Notes: generated by a model from the letters alone, not told the origin. A stretch of DNA of 64,000 nt from Paenibacillus sp. FSL R7-0204 (GCF_038002225.1 NZ_JBBOCA010000001.1:5890001-5954000); one strand, 5' to 3'; counted from the first letter of the stretch, positions 53,167-62,145 are shown. Numbers and translations: made by a program.

Positions 53167-53463
53167 TTACTGCAAATAAGCTTTGGCGATCTCAAGCAAT
53201 TCCTCCTTGGTAACCCCCTTTGTAGCCTCAATATAATAAACGATGTGGAAATCACTGCTGGGAAGATTGTGAATGAAACGAATCCCGTGGCTGCCGCTTG
53301 TATATAAGGAATACAGCATTTCAACACCATCGACCGTTATAGTCTCTGCTGACGGCTCCTCAGCATGGTGTATCTACGGATGAGCCCTGCCCTGATGTGA
53401 CATCCCGGCTAATAAAGTTGAATCCGCGCAAGGTCAACTTCTCCAGGCTGAACCTATGTAAAA
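53167..53463 (-). pseudogene. Frameshifted 3' remnant of an unidentified gene
   Basis: Read on the minus strand, about 64 open codons end in VEMLYSLYTSGSHGIRFIH...ATKGVTKEELLEIAKAYLQ and a TAA at 53167. This is protein-like sequence resembling the C-terminal domain of extracytoplasmic anti-sigma-type proteins. Directly upstream another frame gives LEKLTLRGFNFISRDVTSGQGSSVDTP; dropping one T near 53366 would join the two. No start or 5' part remains; the region ends at the terminator hairpin at 53469. It is probably a decayed gene rather than a short protein. Confidence 0.55.
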
Positions 53464-53468
53464 ATAAA

Positions 53469-53505
53469 GGTAGCCAAGGACATCATCATAATGTCCTTGG
53501 CTACC
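53469..53505 (-). terminator. Terminator of the GH43 operon
   Basis: A perfect 15-bp stem, GGTAGCCAAGGACAT and its complement, with a 7-base loop. On the minus strand it is followed by TTTATTTTTA. It lies about 130 bases past the GH43 stop. Confidence 0.88.
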
Positions 53506-53634
53506 TCTATTATAGTGTATTTCTAGGGAGTCAACCGCTTAAGCAGCGCCGCAATAGCCGCGTTCCTGATGCATTGAATGATTCGGCATCAGAATGCTGC
53601 TTGTTATGTATAGCTGCTGGATCTCCGCTTATTA

Positions 53635-54603
53635 TCAGAACTTGTTCAGGCTATCCTTCACCGGCATCCCGAAATCCGGCGTGCCGTCCGCATTCCAGCG
53701 CAGTCGCTGGGCACGGGTGTGGCGGTTCGGGTCGTAGAGCGGGTCTCCGGTGATCTCCTTATAACTTCGGGCATGGTAGATCAGCACACTCTCGCCGTTC
53801 TCGTCCACTGAGAAGCTGTTATGACCCGGACCGTATTGCCCGTTCTCCTCACTGGTCTGGAAGACTGGCTCAGGATGCTTGATCCAGGATGCTGCGTCCA
53901 GCAGATCGCTGTCCACATCAGCGGTAAGCAGCCCCAAACAATAATTGTGATCGGTGGCGCTGGCCGAGAAGCTTATGAAGATCCGGCCGCCCCGCTTCAG
54001 CACCGCAGGGCCTTCATTCACTTTGAAGCCGATGACCTCCCAAGGATACTCCGGTGTTGAGATCATCGTCTGCGGACCCTTGAGCGTCCAGCCGTTCTCC
54101 ATGGCTGAGATATACAGGTTGGAGTTCCCATCGATCTCAGGGTCCTTTTGCGCCCATACATAGTAATACACGCCCTTATGCTCGAACGTTGTAGCGTCCA
54201 GGGCGAAGGATTCCCAGGCGGTCCTCACCTGCCCCTTCTCGGTCCACTCCCCTTCCAGCGGGTTCGCTGAAGTATTCTCCAGGGCGTACATCCGGTGGTC
54301 AAACAGCCCTTCCTTCGTCTCCGTGGTCCGGGCCGCCGCAAAATAAATATACCATTTGCCATCAATAAAATGGATTTCGGGTGCCCAGATATTGGCGCTG
54401 AGCGGGCCGCTCTCATATTTGCGCCAGGCGACTACCGGCTGTGCTTCCCGAAGTCCCTCAATCGTTAACGCTCTGCGTACTTCAATCCGGTCGTACTCCG
54501 GCACGGAAGCGGTGAAATAGTAATAGCCGTCGTTATGCTTGTATACCCAGGGATCTGCACGCTGTTCGACAAGCGGGTTAGTGTACTCTTTATTTGTATT
54601 CAT
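53635..54603 (-). CDS. GH43-family alpha-L-arabinofuranosidase
   Basis: A 322-residue five-bladed propeller enzyme. The GH43 catalytic residues are visible: D17 in EQRADPWVYK (base), D136 in SFALDATTF (pKa modulator) and E197 in GFKVNEGPAVL (acid). The sequence ASVPEYDRIEVRRA and IWAPEIHFIDGKWYIYFAA fits the exo-acting arabinofuranosidase subgroup. No signal peptide is present, so it should cleave imported arabino-oligosaccharides. It is the last gene of an operon with a complete importer. Strict linkage specificity is inferred. Confidence 0.9.
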   Translation of the reverse strand: MNTNKEYTNPLVEQRADPWVYKHNDGYYYFTASVPEYDRIEVRRALTIEGLREAQPVVAWRKYESGPLSANIWAPEIHFIDGKWYIYFAAARTTETKEGLFDHRMYALENTSANPLEGEWTEKGQVRTAWESFALDATTFEHKGVYYYVWAQKDPEIDGNSNLYISAMENGWTLKGPQTMISTPEYPWEVIGFKVNEGPAVLKRGGRIFISFSASATDHNYCLGLLTADVDSDLLDAASWIKHPEPVFQTSEENGQYGPGHNSFSVDENGESVLIYHARSYKEITGDPLYDPNRHTRAQRLRWNADGTPDFGMPVKDSLNKF

Positions 54604-54676
54604 TATGGTTTCTCCTTTGGTCTTGAACTGGTGGCTGGCGGTGCTCAGCCGGTAATTCGGTATTCCGGAGGAAGGG

Positions 54677-55513
54677 TCAGCCCTTCACTCCGGAGATGGC
54701 AACAGATTCAATAATTTGCTTTTGGAAAACAAGGAAGATAATCAGCATCGGCAGCAGGGCAATAATCGAAGCCGCCATAATCAGCGGATAGTCCGTCTGG
54801 ATCGCATAGGTCGCATTGAAGTTGGCGATAACCAGCTGGAGAGTCTGCTTCTCCGGTGAATTCAGATAGATAATCGGAGACAGGTAGTCGTTCCAGATGC
54901 CCATGAACCACAGGATCAGCTGCGCTGCCACCGCCGGCTTGATCAGCGGGAAGGTAATCGAGCTGTACAGGCGGAAGTACGAGCTTCCGTCGATTTTGGC
55001 CGCTTCGATAATGGCATTCGGCACACTGCTCAGATACTGCCGCAGGAAGAAGATCATGACGATATTGCCGAACAAACCCGGCACGATCAGCGGCAGCAGC
55101 GTATCAATCCAGCCCAGCTTCGAGAACATGAAGAACTGCGGAATCATGACTGCCGGATACGGAATCATCAGGGATGACAGCATCAGCAGGAATATTTTAT
55201 TTTTACCAGGAAACCGCAATTTAGCAAAGGAAAACGCCGCAAGACTGGAGGTGAACGTACCCACGATCGTTACCGTGACGGCGATAATCAAGCTGTTCTT
55301 GATCCCGCTCAGCAGCGGACCCGCTTCCCAGATCTCACTATATTTATCGAAATGGAACGGCCGCGGAATCCACACCGGAGGCAGGGCGAACACATCCTGC
55401 TTATCCTTGAATGAGGTGGACAGCATCCAGAGCAACGGGCCGATCATGAACACCGCGCCGATTAAAAGTAGAACAAAGATAATGCTATGCGTAACTCTTC
55501 TTCTGCTCGTCAT
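54677..55513 (-). CDS. Carbohydrate ABC transporter permease (AraQ/MalG type)
   Basis: A 278-residue permease with about six membrane segments, starting ~residue 10 (IIFVLLLIGAVFMIGPLLWMLSTSF). The EAA loop is VPNAIIEAAKIDGSSYFRLYSSITFPLIKP near residues 165-195, and it ends in VAISGVKG. It pairs with the upstream permease and the lipoprotein at 56535-57932. The gene order resembles arabino-oligosaccharide (AraNPQ) importers. Confidence 0.9.
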   Translation of the reverse strand: MTSRRRVTHSIIFVLLLIGAVFMIGPLLWMLSTSFKDKQDVFALPPVWIPRPFHFDKYSEIWEAGPLLSGIKNSLIIAVTVTIVGTFTSSLAAFSFAKLRFPGKNKIFLLMLSSLMIPYPAVMIPQFFMFSKLGWIDTLLPLIVPGLFGNIVMIFFLRQYLSSVPNAIIEAAKIDGSSYFRLYSSITFPLIKPAVAAQLILWFMGIWNDYLSPIIYLNSPEKQTLQLVIANFNATYAIQTDYPLIMAASIIALLPMLIIFLVFQKQIIESVAISGVKG

Positions 55514-55537
55514 ATTTATGGTCTCCTCCCTCTTCAG

Positions 55538-56428
55538 TTAATCGACATCGAACGATTGCTTCTCGTTCATTCGGAATTGGATAAGAGTCACAACAAATAT
55601 GAACACGCCGAGGAATACTGCCATAGCAGAGGCATAGCCCATCTGGAAGTTGCCGAAGGCTTTTTGCCAAATGTAGAACACCACGGAGGCTGAAGCATAT
55701 TCAGGCCCGCCTGTAGGGGTCATAATGTTCATCTCGGTAAAAATTTGCGATCCTCCAATAATGTTGGTCACGATGATGAAAAAGGTTACCGGGCGCACCA
55801 TCGGCCAGGTGATATGCCAGAAGGACTTGAAGCCGCTGGCTCCGTCCAGCTCCGCCGCTTCATAATAAGATCTGGAGACACTCTGCAGCGCCGCCAGATA
55901 GAGCAGCATCGTATACCCGAGGCCTTTCCATACCGCCATAATGATCAGCGCCGGCTTGACCGTATATTTATTCGCCATCCAGTTCGGCCCGCTGATTCCG
56001 AAGAGATCAAGGAACTGGTTGACGAGACCATAATCACCGTTATAGGCCCAGTTCCACATGATCGATACTGCGGCCAGAGAAGAAATGACCGGAACATAAT
56101 AGATGACCCGGAATGCTGTAGTCCCGGGCACCCCCCGGTTAAGCCCAAGCGCCAGCAGCAGCGCCAGCGTAATGCCGATCGGAATGCCAAGCATCATAAA
56201 CAAAGTATTGAATAAGGCCTTATGGAACAGCTCATCCGACCACAGATCCTTGAAGTTGCCGAGGCCGATGAAGTTCATCTGGCCGAGCCCATCCCAATCC
56301 GTGAATGAGCCATAGATCGAATAGATCATCGGATACAGCGTAAAAATCAGCAGTCCCAGCAGCGGAGGCAGGATAAACAGAAATCCGTAGATTTTCTCCT
56401 TGCGGTACAGACCCAGCTTAGTGTTCAT
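55538..56428 (-). CDS. Carbohydrate ABC transporter permease (AraP/MalF type)
   Basis: A 296-residue permease starting MNTKLGLYRKEKIYGFLFILPPLLGLLIFTLYPMIYSIYGSFTDW. The EAA loop is VSRSYYEAAELDGASGFKSFWHITWPMVRP near residues 190-220. ATG 56428 has GAGGTGATT upstream; the frame extends to 56563 without support. With its partner it forms the channel for the arabinan-linked importer. A shared ATPase encoded elsewhere is expected. Confidence 0.9.
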   Translation of the reverse strand: MNTKLGLYRKEKIYGFLFILPPLLGLLIFTLYPMIYSIYGSFTDWDGLGQMNFIGLGNFKDLWSDELFHKALFNTLFMMLGIPIGITLALLLALGLNRGVPGTTAFRVIYYVPVISSLAAVSIMWNWAYNGDYGLVNQFLDLFGISGPNWMANKYTVKPALIIMAVWKGLGYTMLLYLAALQSVSRSYYEAAELDGASGFKSFWHITWPMVRPVTFFIIVTNIIGGSQIFTEMNIMTPTGGPEYASASVVFYIWQKAFGNFQMGYASAMAVFLGVFIFVVTLIQFRMNEKQSFDVD

Positions 56429-56534
56429 TAGAATCACCTCAAATTCGGATGGTCCAGCAACAAAGTGATGCCGGCCCGCTGTTACAGGAGACCGAACATC
56501 ACTTTGTATGCTGGATAAGAACGATGCGTACCGT

Positions 56535-57932
56535 TTATTTCTTGGATTTCGCCTCTTGCTCAACCGCTTTATCCAGCAGCTTCTGCATCTTCGGCTGTTC
56601 CGTCTTCACATACTCCTCAGGGGTAACCTTGCCGTCAAGCACTGGCTGGATGTCCGTGTAGAACAGGTTATACCATTCAGCATTGTACGTGTAGTGGCCA
56701 GGCAGCACCCGTCCGTATTCATTCACGACCTGAAGGAATTCTTCCTTGTTCGCGGGTTTGGTCGTAGTATCAGCAGCCCATTCCTTAGCCATATCCATCA
56801 GGTTCGGAATTTGCACCTTAGCCTTCACCAGCGCTTCCATTCCCTCCTTGGAGGCCGTCAGATAGTTGATCAGATCCACGGCTTCATCGGGATGCTTGGT
56901 TTTGGCGGAAGCACCGATGCCGAGTGAGCCGGTCCATGTGGCGGATTTGCCTGTGGAGCCGGCAGGATATGGAATCAGGTCATAATCGAAGGGAAGCTTC
57001 TCGTAAGTGCTCATATCCCACGGACCTACAGGGAAGAAGGCCATTTCACCTTTCATCCAGCGCTGGTAGGTATCCAGAGTCTGTGCTTGTTCTGTGGACG
57101 GCGTAATGCCGTATTTAAGCTGCATGTCAGTGAAAAATTGCAGGGCTTCGATAAACTTCGGATCATCAATCGTAACCTTGGTCTTGGTCGCATCCAGCCA
57201 GTCCGCCCCGTTGCTCCAGACGAAGGAAGGCAAGGCCCACTGTACGTTGAAGCCTGCACCGAATTGATCCAGCTTGCCGTCCCCGTCCTTGTCAATCGTC
57301 AGCTGCTGAGCGACTTTGATGAATTCATCCCAGGTGTACGGTTTATCTTTGTCCGGCAGCGGGATACCCGCAGCTTCGAACATGGTCTTGTTATAGCCGA
57401 GTGCGAACGGGCCTACGTCCTTAGGCATCCCGTACAGATTGCCTTGCCCGGCCATGGTGCCGTCGTAACGGTACAGATCCACGCCATATTTCCAGATGTT
57501 ATTCAAATCAATATTAGGGTTCTTCTCCACATAGCTGGTCAGGTCCAGCAGCACGCCGCTGTTCACATAAGCCTTCAGGTCACCGGATTCAAAATAGAAT
57601 ACGTCCGGAACGCTGTTCCCCGTAATAGAGGCTTTCAGCTTAGTCGCATATTGATCTGCCGCAGTCACAACGATCTTAACCTTGACGTTTGGATGATCGG
57701 CTTCATATTTTTTCACAACACCCTCATAAGCCTTCTGCTCATCCGTTCCCCCGCGGAACATAAACGTAAGATTCTTGGTTTCCTTGGAATCCTTGCTCCC
57801 GGCATTCGCCGTAGCTTCGCTTCCGCTATTGCCCCCGGACGATGCATTATTCTTCCCGCCGCAGCCTGTAAGTACAACCGATACCATCAGAACCAACGAC
57901 AGCAGTGTGAACCAGCCCTTTTTCTTTAACAC
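56535..57932 (-). CDS. Sugar ABC transporter substrate-binding lipoprotein (AraN-like)
   Basis: A 465-residue lipoprotein with signal peptide [24 protein letters not shown] (lipobox Cys 24) and a Ser/Asn/Gly linker. The family 1 solute-binding signature [18 protein letters not shown] is present. A GTG start at 57932 follows AGGAGGGG. Together with the two permeases and the GH43 enzyme it forms a likely arabino-oligosaccharide uptake unit. GATTGATACAATC (57965-57977), an inverted repeat just upstream, is a candidate operator. Confidence 0.92.
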   Translation of the reverse strand: MLKKKGWFTLLSLVLMVSVVLTGCGGKNNASSGGNSGSEATANAGSKDSKETKNLTFMFRGGTDEQKAYEGVVKKYEADHPNVKVKIVVTAADQYATKLKASITGNSVPDVFYFESGDLKAYVNSGVLLDLTSYVEKNPNIDLNNIWKYGVDLYRYDGTMAGQGNLYGMPKDVGPFALGYNKTMFEAAGIPLPDKDKPYTWDEFIKVAQQLTIDKDGDGKLDQFGAGFNVQWALPSFVWSNGADWLDATKTKVTIDDPKFIEALQFFTDMQLKYGITPSTEQAQTLDTYQRWMKGEMAFFPVGPWDMSTYEKLPFDYDLIPYPAGSTGKSATWTGSLGIGASAKTKHPDEAVDLINYLTASKEGMEALVKAKVQIPNLMDMAKEWAADTTTKPANKEEFLQVVNEYGRVLPGHYTYNAEWYNLFYTDIQPVLDGKVTPEEYVKTEQPKMQKLLDKAVEQEAKSKK

Positions 57933-58393
57933 TGTAACCCCTCCTAGGATTTGCTGAGCAATTCGATTGATACAATCTATATAGAAGAACTAGGGAACCT
58001 CACCGGCTCTGTTAGTTCAAGCTACCGCATGATGTACTATAATTCATACTTTAATTAAATAATTGAAATACAATTGAATGTATTCGCTTACAGGTATAAA
58101 ATAGCATATATAAAGTGGAGTGTAAATATAAAAGTATAAATCTTTTTAAATATATTCAAACTAAACGTTATTTATTGTCTTTTTACTGAAAAAAATCATT
58201 TAATATTGACTTACTCGCGCATTAATTATTCATATTTATATAAAATAAACAGGCTTCAACTTCTACTTTTAGCTTAAATTTAATCGTTTTCTACAAATAA
58301 AGGCAAAATACTTTCCTTTTAGGGCTAATTAGTTTATAATTTTATAAAATAGTTTCGATTCTCATGACCTCAGTGGAAGAAGGTACTCTAAAT
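57933..58393. other. AT-rich divergent regulatory region
   Basis: A gene-free spacer between the GH43-importer operon (minus) and the ArsR-like regulator (plus). From about 58020 to 58360 it is strikingly AT-rich compared with the rest of the window. GATTGATACAATC at 57965 is an inverted repeat near TATATA on the minus strand. No complete promoter could be assigned with confidence. Confidence 0.6.
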
Positions 58394-59353
58394 ATGATTT
58401 ATATTAAAGATCTGATGAGCGGGATTGATATCTTCAAGGCGCTCAGCTCGGAAATCCGCATCCAGATTCTTGAGCTGCTGGCGACCAATCAGGCCCTGAA
58501 TCTCAACGAAATTGCCAAGAAGCTAAATCTCAGCAACGGGGCCATTACGATGCATATCAAGAAGCTGGAGGAAAGCGGCTTAATTGAGATCAATACGGCT
58601 GTAGGCAAGCACGGAATCCAGAAGGTCTGCTACCTGAATAAAGATAAGCTGATGGTGGATCTGCGCAGCAAGGATGTGGATAATCTGTATGAGGTCGAGA
58701 TTCAGGTGGGCCATTACAGTAATTATCAGGCCGTTCCGACCTGCGGTCTGGCCACCAAGGACAGCATCATCGGGGATTTCGACGAGCCGCGTTACTTCGC
58801 CGATCCCCAACGGATCGATTCCGAGATCATCTGGATGGCCGAAGGCTTCCTGGAGTACCGCATCCCTAACTATCTCAAAGCCAACCAGACCTTCCGGGAA
58901 ATCCAGTTCTCCATGGAGATTGGCTCCGAGGCTCCCGGGTTCAGCGACAATTACCCATCGGATCTGTACTTCTATGTGAACGGCATCGAGATCGGCTTCT
59001 GGACCAGCCCCGGGGACTTTGGCGACACGCGCGGCACCTTCAACCCGGACTGGTGGCCTCCCCATCTCAACCAGTATGGCATGCTGAAGCTGATCCGCAT
59101 CAATCAGGAGGGTAGCTTCATTGACGGCTGCCGTATCTCGGACATCACCCTGGACGACATTAAGCTGGATTACAAGAGCGAGCTGACTTTCCGCATTGCC
59201 GTCACCGACAAGCCGGTCAACAAGCGCGGCTTGACCATTTACGGCAAGCACTTCGGCAATTACAGCCAGGATCTGCTGGCGCGTGTGCTCTATAATGTGC
59301 ATGAGGTCGAAGATCCGGCCGGCCGGGTAACCACAGCGGGAGTGACAGATTGA
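58394..59353 (+). CDS. ArsR-like winged-helix regulator with large C-terminal beta domain
   Basis: A 319-residue protein. Residues ~10-90 form an ArsR-type winged helix (MSGIDIFKALSSEIRIQILELLATNQALNLNEIAKKLNLSNGAITMHIKKLEESGLIEIN). The remaining ~220 residues are beta-rich and aromatic (MAEGFLEYRIPNYLKANQ..., SDLYFYVNGIEIGFWTSPGDFGDTRG, FNPDWWPPHLNQYG) and resemble a jelly-roll that could bind carbohydrate. No metal-binding Cys motif of classical ArsR proteins is visible. ATG 58394 has AAGAAGG upstream; an earlier ATG at 58364 has none. Its position divergent from the GH43-importer operon suggests it regulates that operon. Confidence 0.78.
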   Translation: MIYIKDLMSGIDIFKALSSEIRIQILELLATNQALNLNEIAKKLNLSNGAITMHIKKLEESGLIEINTAVGKHGIQKVCYLNKDKLMVDLRSKDVDNLYEVEIQVGHYSNYQAVPTCGLATKDSIIGDFDEPRYFADPQRIDSEIIWMAEGFLEYRIPNYLKANQTFREIQFSMEIGSEAPGFSDNYPSDLYFYVNGIEIGFWTSPGDFGDTRGTFNPDWWPPHLNQYGMLKLIRINQEGSFIDGCRISDITLDDIKLDYKSELTFRIAVTDKPVNKRGLTIYGKHFGNYSQDLLARVLYNVHEVEDPAGRVTTAGVTD

Positions 59354-59471
59354 CCGTTTATAACAGACAGCCGCTTCCCTGCCGCCGCTGGCATAAACTC
59401 GAAGTATAATTGTCCCCTCCGTAACCCACACTAACGAATGTCTTTCAAACTACCGTGAGGGAGTGTTTCGA

Positions 59472-59630
59472 ATGCGTGAAGGGATGATACCCGCCGTACT
59501 GGGGACCGTAGTTACTGCTTCGAGTGCAGCTTTTCTGGGGAGCAGATATAAGATCGCGGCAACCGGCATTCTTGGATTTGGTCTGGCGCATATTGTACTC
59601 GGCACCATCGATTTGTTCGAACACCGGTAA
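59472..59630 (+). CDS. Small hydrophobic protein of unknown function
   Basis: A 52-residue protein, MREGMIPAVLGTVVTASSAA followed by FLGSRYKIAATGILGFGLAH and IVLGTIDLFEHR. Two hydrophobic segments with Gly/Ala content suggest a small membrane protein. GAGGGAG lies about 9 bases before the ATG, and a strong terminator follows 18 bases after the stop, which supports a real gene. Function is unknown. Confidence 0.65.
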   Translation: MREGMIPAVLGTVVTASSAAFLGSRYKIAATGILGFGLAHIVLGTIDLFEHR

Positions 59631-59647
59631 GCCTGCTTGGAAGATGG

Positions 59648-59680
59648 CCGGGCCGTATCTGAAGATACGGCCCGGTTTGC
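59648..59680 (+). terminator. Terminator after the small hydrophobic protein gene
   Basis: A perfect 12-bp stem CCGGGCCGTATC/GATACGGCCCGG with a 4-base loop, followed by TTTG. Confidence 0.85.
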
Positions 59681-59723
59681 TATTGTCATGCAAGCAGGAA
59701 CGGCTATGCACCTCGCACCGGCC

Positions 59724-59772
59724 CAATGTAGCTCTGCAGCGCCGATTGTGTTAGGTTTTTCACATAGATTTG
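59724..59772. repeat. Remnant unit of the AATGTA/CGGTTTTT repeat type
   Basis: AATGTA at 59725 and ATTGTGTTAGGTTTTT...CACATAGATT at 59745 resemble the diverged last unit at 44916. Only one full unit is present. A small hairpin CCTTACC/GGTAAGG follows at 59797-59817. The rest of the gap 59631-60084 is a dispersed repeat copy. Confidence 0.5.
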
Positions 59773-59893
59773 CTCCATATCAAGATCAAAGAAGGCCCTT
59801 ACCCAATTCAGGTAAGGACCTCCATACTACCTCAACCATATATGAAGCTCTAAAGAATTTAACGAGAAGCAAAAAGGAACGGAGGGGAAATTT

Positions 59894-60053
59894 GGAACTG
59901 TAGGAGCGGTAGCGTCCGCCTCAAAGCTTTCCGCAGGAAAGCTCGCTTCGGAAGCATCAGCTGTCTGCGGATTTCTACCGCGAACAGCGGTATTAAATCA
60001 TGAAATCTGCAGACAACAGCGGCCGTAAGTCCAAATGTTCTCCGCAGTGACGA
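59894..60053 (-). repeat. Dispersed intergenic repeat, copy B (~160 bp)
   Basis: Reverse complement of the 14059-14219 copy over its full length, with the same ordered blocks (GGCCGCTG, TCTGCAGATTTCATGATTTA, GAAATCCGCAGACAGCTGATG, TTTCCTGCGGAAAGCTTT, GCGGACGCTACCGCTCCT). It lies downstream of the methyltransferase gene in the same transcription direction and may act in its 3' untranslated region. Confidence 0.8.
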
Positions 60054-60084
60054 TTTACGCTTAAAGTTCAACTCTTTAGCAGCT

Positions 60085-60864
60085 TCATTTCACAGCCACA
60101 TAGAACAGCCGCTGCGCGGAATCATCCGCCGCCACCCACTCGAAGTCTGAATACAATGACACCTCGCTGAATCCGGCGGCAAGCAGCTCCTGCTTCATCC
60201 ACTCCGGGTCATAAGCACGCTGGGTATGGGTCTCTTCGAAGCGGCGGTACGTGTCTGAGCGGCCCTCCTCGCGGGCGAAGATAGACAGGTGATGCTCAAT
60301 CTCCCGGCGCGGCACATCCAGCTCACAGGTCCAGATGTAGGAGATGTCCGGCTCATCCAACACGAAAGGCTGCTCTTCCTCATAGCGGATCAGCGTGTTC
60401 GGATGATGTACATCGAATAAGAAGGTCCCGCCTGGCTTCAGTCCGTCATACGTACTGGAGAACACTGACCGGATGTCCTGCTCCTCCAGCACATAATTCA
60501 GGCAATCGCAGAAGGAGATTACGGCGTCCACCGGCTCCGGCAGCTCCCATTCCTTCATGTTCTGCTGAACCCACTGGACACTGCCCTCCCGCAAAAAGCG
60601 CCGTCCCTGCGGCTGCTGCTCCAGCTTCCGCTGGGCAACGGAGAGCATGTCGGAAGAGAGATCAATCCCCGTCATGTGGTAACCAGCAGCAGCCAACGGA
60701 ATCGTCAGGCTACCGGTACCGCAGCCTAGTTCGGCTACAGTGCGCGGCTTGCCGTATTTACCCCATGCCGTCTCGGCAAAGGCCAGCCAATCCCGATACG
60801 GCATATCCGCCATAAGCGCATCGTATACATAAGCAAATTTGCCATAGGAAGACACTGCGTACAC
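60085..60864 (-). CDS. Class I SAM-dependent methyltransferase
   Basis: A 259-residue Rossmann methyltransferase. Motif I is VAELGCGTGSLTIPLA (LGCGTG at 46-51), motif II MTGIDLSSDML, and a CDCLNYVLE block near residue 125 is typical of small-molecule methyltransferases. GTG 60864 with AGAGAAAG upstream gives a start 13 bases after the CvfB stop; GTG 60855 is equally possible. It is the last gene of the yqeI-nadD-yqeK-rsfS-cvfB series. Substrate unknown. Confidence 0.88.
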   Translation of the reverse strand: MYAVSSYGKFAYVYDALMADMPYRDWLAFAETAWGKYGKPRTVAELGCGTGSLTIPLAAAGYHMTGIDLSSDMLSVAQRKLEQQPQGRRFLREGSVQWVQQNMKEWELPEPVDAVISFCDCLNYVLEEQDIRSVFSSTYDGLKPGGTFLFDVHHPNTLIRYEEEQPFVLDEPDISYIWTCELDVPRREIEHHLSIFAREEGRSDTYRRFEETHTQRAYDPEWMKQELLAAGFSEVSLYSDFEWVAADDSAQRLFYVAVK

Positions 60865-60877
60865 CGCTTTCTCTATA

Positions 60878-61801
60878 CTATTGGTTGTCAGAATCGCTGT
60901 CCGGTCCGGCCTGCTCCTCTTCGCGGGCAGCCAGATAGGTCCAGTTCTCCTTCTGGACAACCAGCCCTTCCTTCATCAGCTTGCCAAGCGCACGCTTGAA
61001 CGCTGATTTGCTGATGCCGAAGCGCTGCTTGATAATATCGGGAGGCGTAGCATCCGAATACGGCATTCCGCCGCCCGGACGGGAAGCCAGGAAATCAAGC
61101 AGAGCCGCCGAATCCACATCACGGCCCACTTCCTTGCGGTGGCCCATGCTGAGGTTGACGCGCCCATCCTCACGGATATGCGCCACGCGCGCCTCAATCA
61201 CTTCGCCCAGACGCAGCAAACGGCTGCGCTCAGAGGAGTGGACCATACCGATGATGCCGAAGCCAAGCACACCGGCGTCTACAAGCACGAACGTGCCCAT
61301 CTGCAGCGGCTTGTACACCCGTGCGGTGACACTCTGCCCCTGCCAGGACTCCGGTGCAGGCAAGGCCAGCGGTGCGAGCTCCTGCTCTCCGGCCAGCTTG
61401 GCACGGAGACGTCCCTGCTTATCATGCTCCATAATTGCGAAGACCTTGTCGCCAATCTGCGGACGCAGCTCCACCAGCTCGGGAAGCTCGCTGAGCGGCA
61501 GCAGCAGCTGCCGGCCAAGCCCCATCTCCAGGAAGCAGCCCAGCCGCGGATGGATATCCGCCACCTCCAGCAGCGCCATCTCGCCAAGCGTCAGATACGG
61601 CTTCTTCATCGTAGCCGCAGGACGGTCCTCGGTATCGAAGAAGAGGAAGACCTCAACCTTGTCGCCGATCTTCGGCTTGCTGCCCACAAGCTCGGTGTAA
61701 TGAAGCATGATATCCTGGTCGCCTGCGCTCAGGAAGTACCCGTAAGGGGATACCTCCCGCATCACTTCAAGCGTAACCGTAGTTCCTGCAATCAGACTCA
61801 T
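60878..61801 (-). CDS. cvfB: S1-domain RNA-binding protein CvfB/YitL
   Basis: A 307-residue protein with tandem S1-like OB folds (residues 1-70, 75-140 and 145-220: GTTVTLEVMREVSPYGYFLSAGD, LLPLSELPELVELRPQIGDKVFAIMEHD, GFGIIGMVHSSERSRLLRLGEVIEARVAHIREDGRVNLSMG) and a C-terminal winged helix (DIIKQRFGISKSAFKRALGKLMKEGLV). This is the CvfB layout, an RNA-binding regulator of virulence or stress genes in other Firmicutes. ATG 61801 overlaps the rsfS stop (ATGA). Confidence 0.92.
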   Translation of the reverse strand: MSLIAGTTVTLEVMREVSPYGYFLSAGDQDIMLHYTELVGSKPKIGDKVEVFLFFDTEDRPAATMKKPYLTLGEMALLEVADIHPRLGCFLEMGLGRQLLLPLSELPELVELRPQIGDKVFAIMEHDKQGRLRAKLAGEQELAPLALPAPESWQGQSVTARVYKPLQMGTFVLVDAGVLGFGIIGMVHSSERSRLLRLGEVIEARVAHIREDGRVNLSMGHRKEVGRDVDSAALLDFLASRPGGGMPYSDATPPDIIKQRFGISKSAFKRALGKLMKEGLVVQKENWTYLAAREEEQAGPDSDSDNQ

Positions 61802-62145
61802 ACCGTCTCCACGACCTTGGCATCCGACCACAGACGCTCAATATTGTAATATTCACGTTCATCGCGGTGGAAGACATGGACGATCACATCGCCAAGGTCC
61901 ATCAGTACCCAGCGTGCTGCATCCATCCCCTCAATGCCTTTGATCATTCCGCCAGCTTCATGAACAACCTTGCGCACCTCAGTGGCAATTGCCTGAACCT
62001 GGGTATCGGAATTACCGTGGCAGATGATGAAATAATCGCTGATCGGCGACACACTGCGCAGATCGAGGGCCACCACATTCATTGCTTTTTTATCCTGAAC
62101 GGCGTGTAACGCCAGCTCAAACAGCTTGTTTGATTGTACACTCAT
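61798..62145 (-). CDS. rsfS: Ribosome silencing factor RsfS
   Basis: A 115-residue DUF143 protein. Typical blocks are LALHAVQDKKAMNVVALDLRSVSPISDYFIICHGNSDTQVQAIATEV and DVIVHVFHRDEREYYNIERLW. It binds ribosomal protein uL14 and blocks subunit joining under nutrient limitation. It overlaps yqeK and cvfB by four bases at either end. Confidence 0.96.
   Translation of the reverse strand: MSVQSNKLFELALHAVQDKKAMNVVALDLRSVSPISDYFIICHGNSDTQVQAIATEVRKVVHEAGGMIKGIEGMDAARWVLMDLGDVIVHVFHRDEREYYNIERLWSDAKVVETV

Noticed and set aside
53097..53330. 77-codon minus-strand open frame
   Set aside because: A different minus-strand frame over the same DNA gives clearly protein-like sequence; this one is a shadow.
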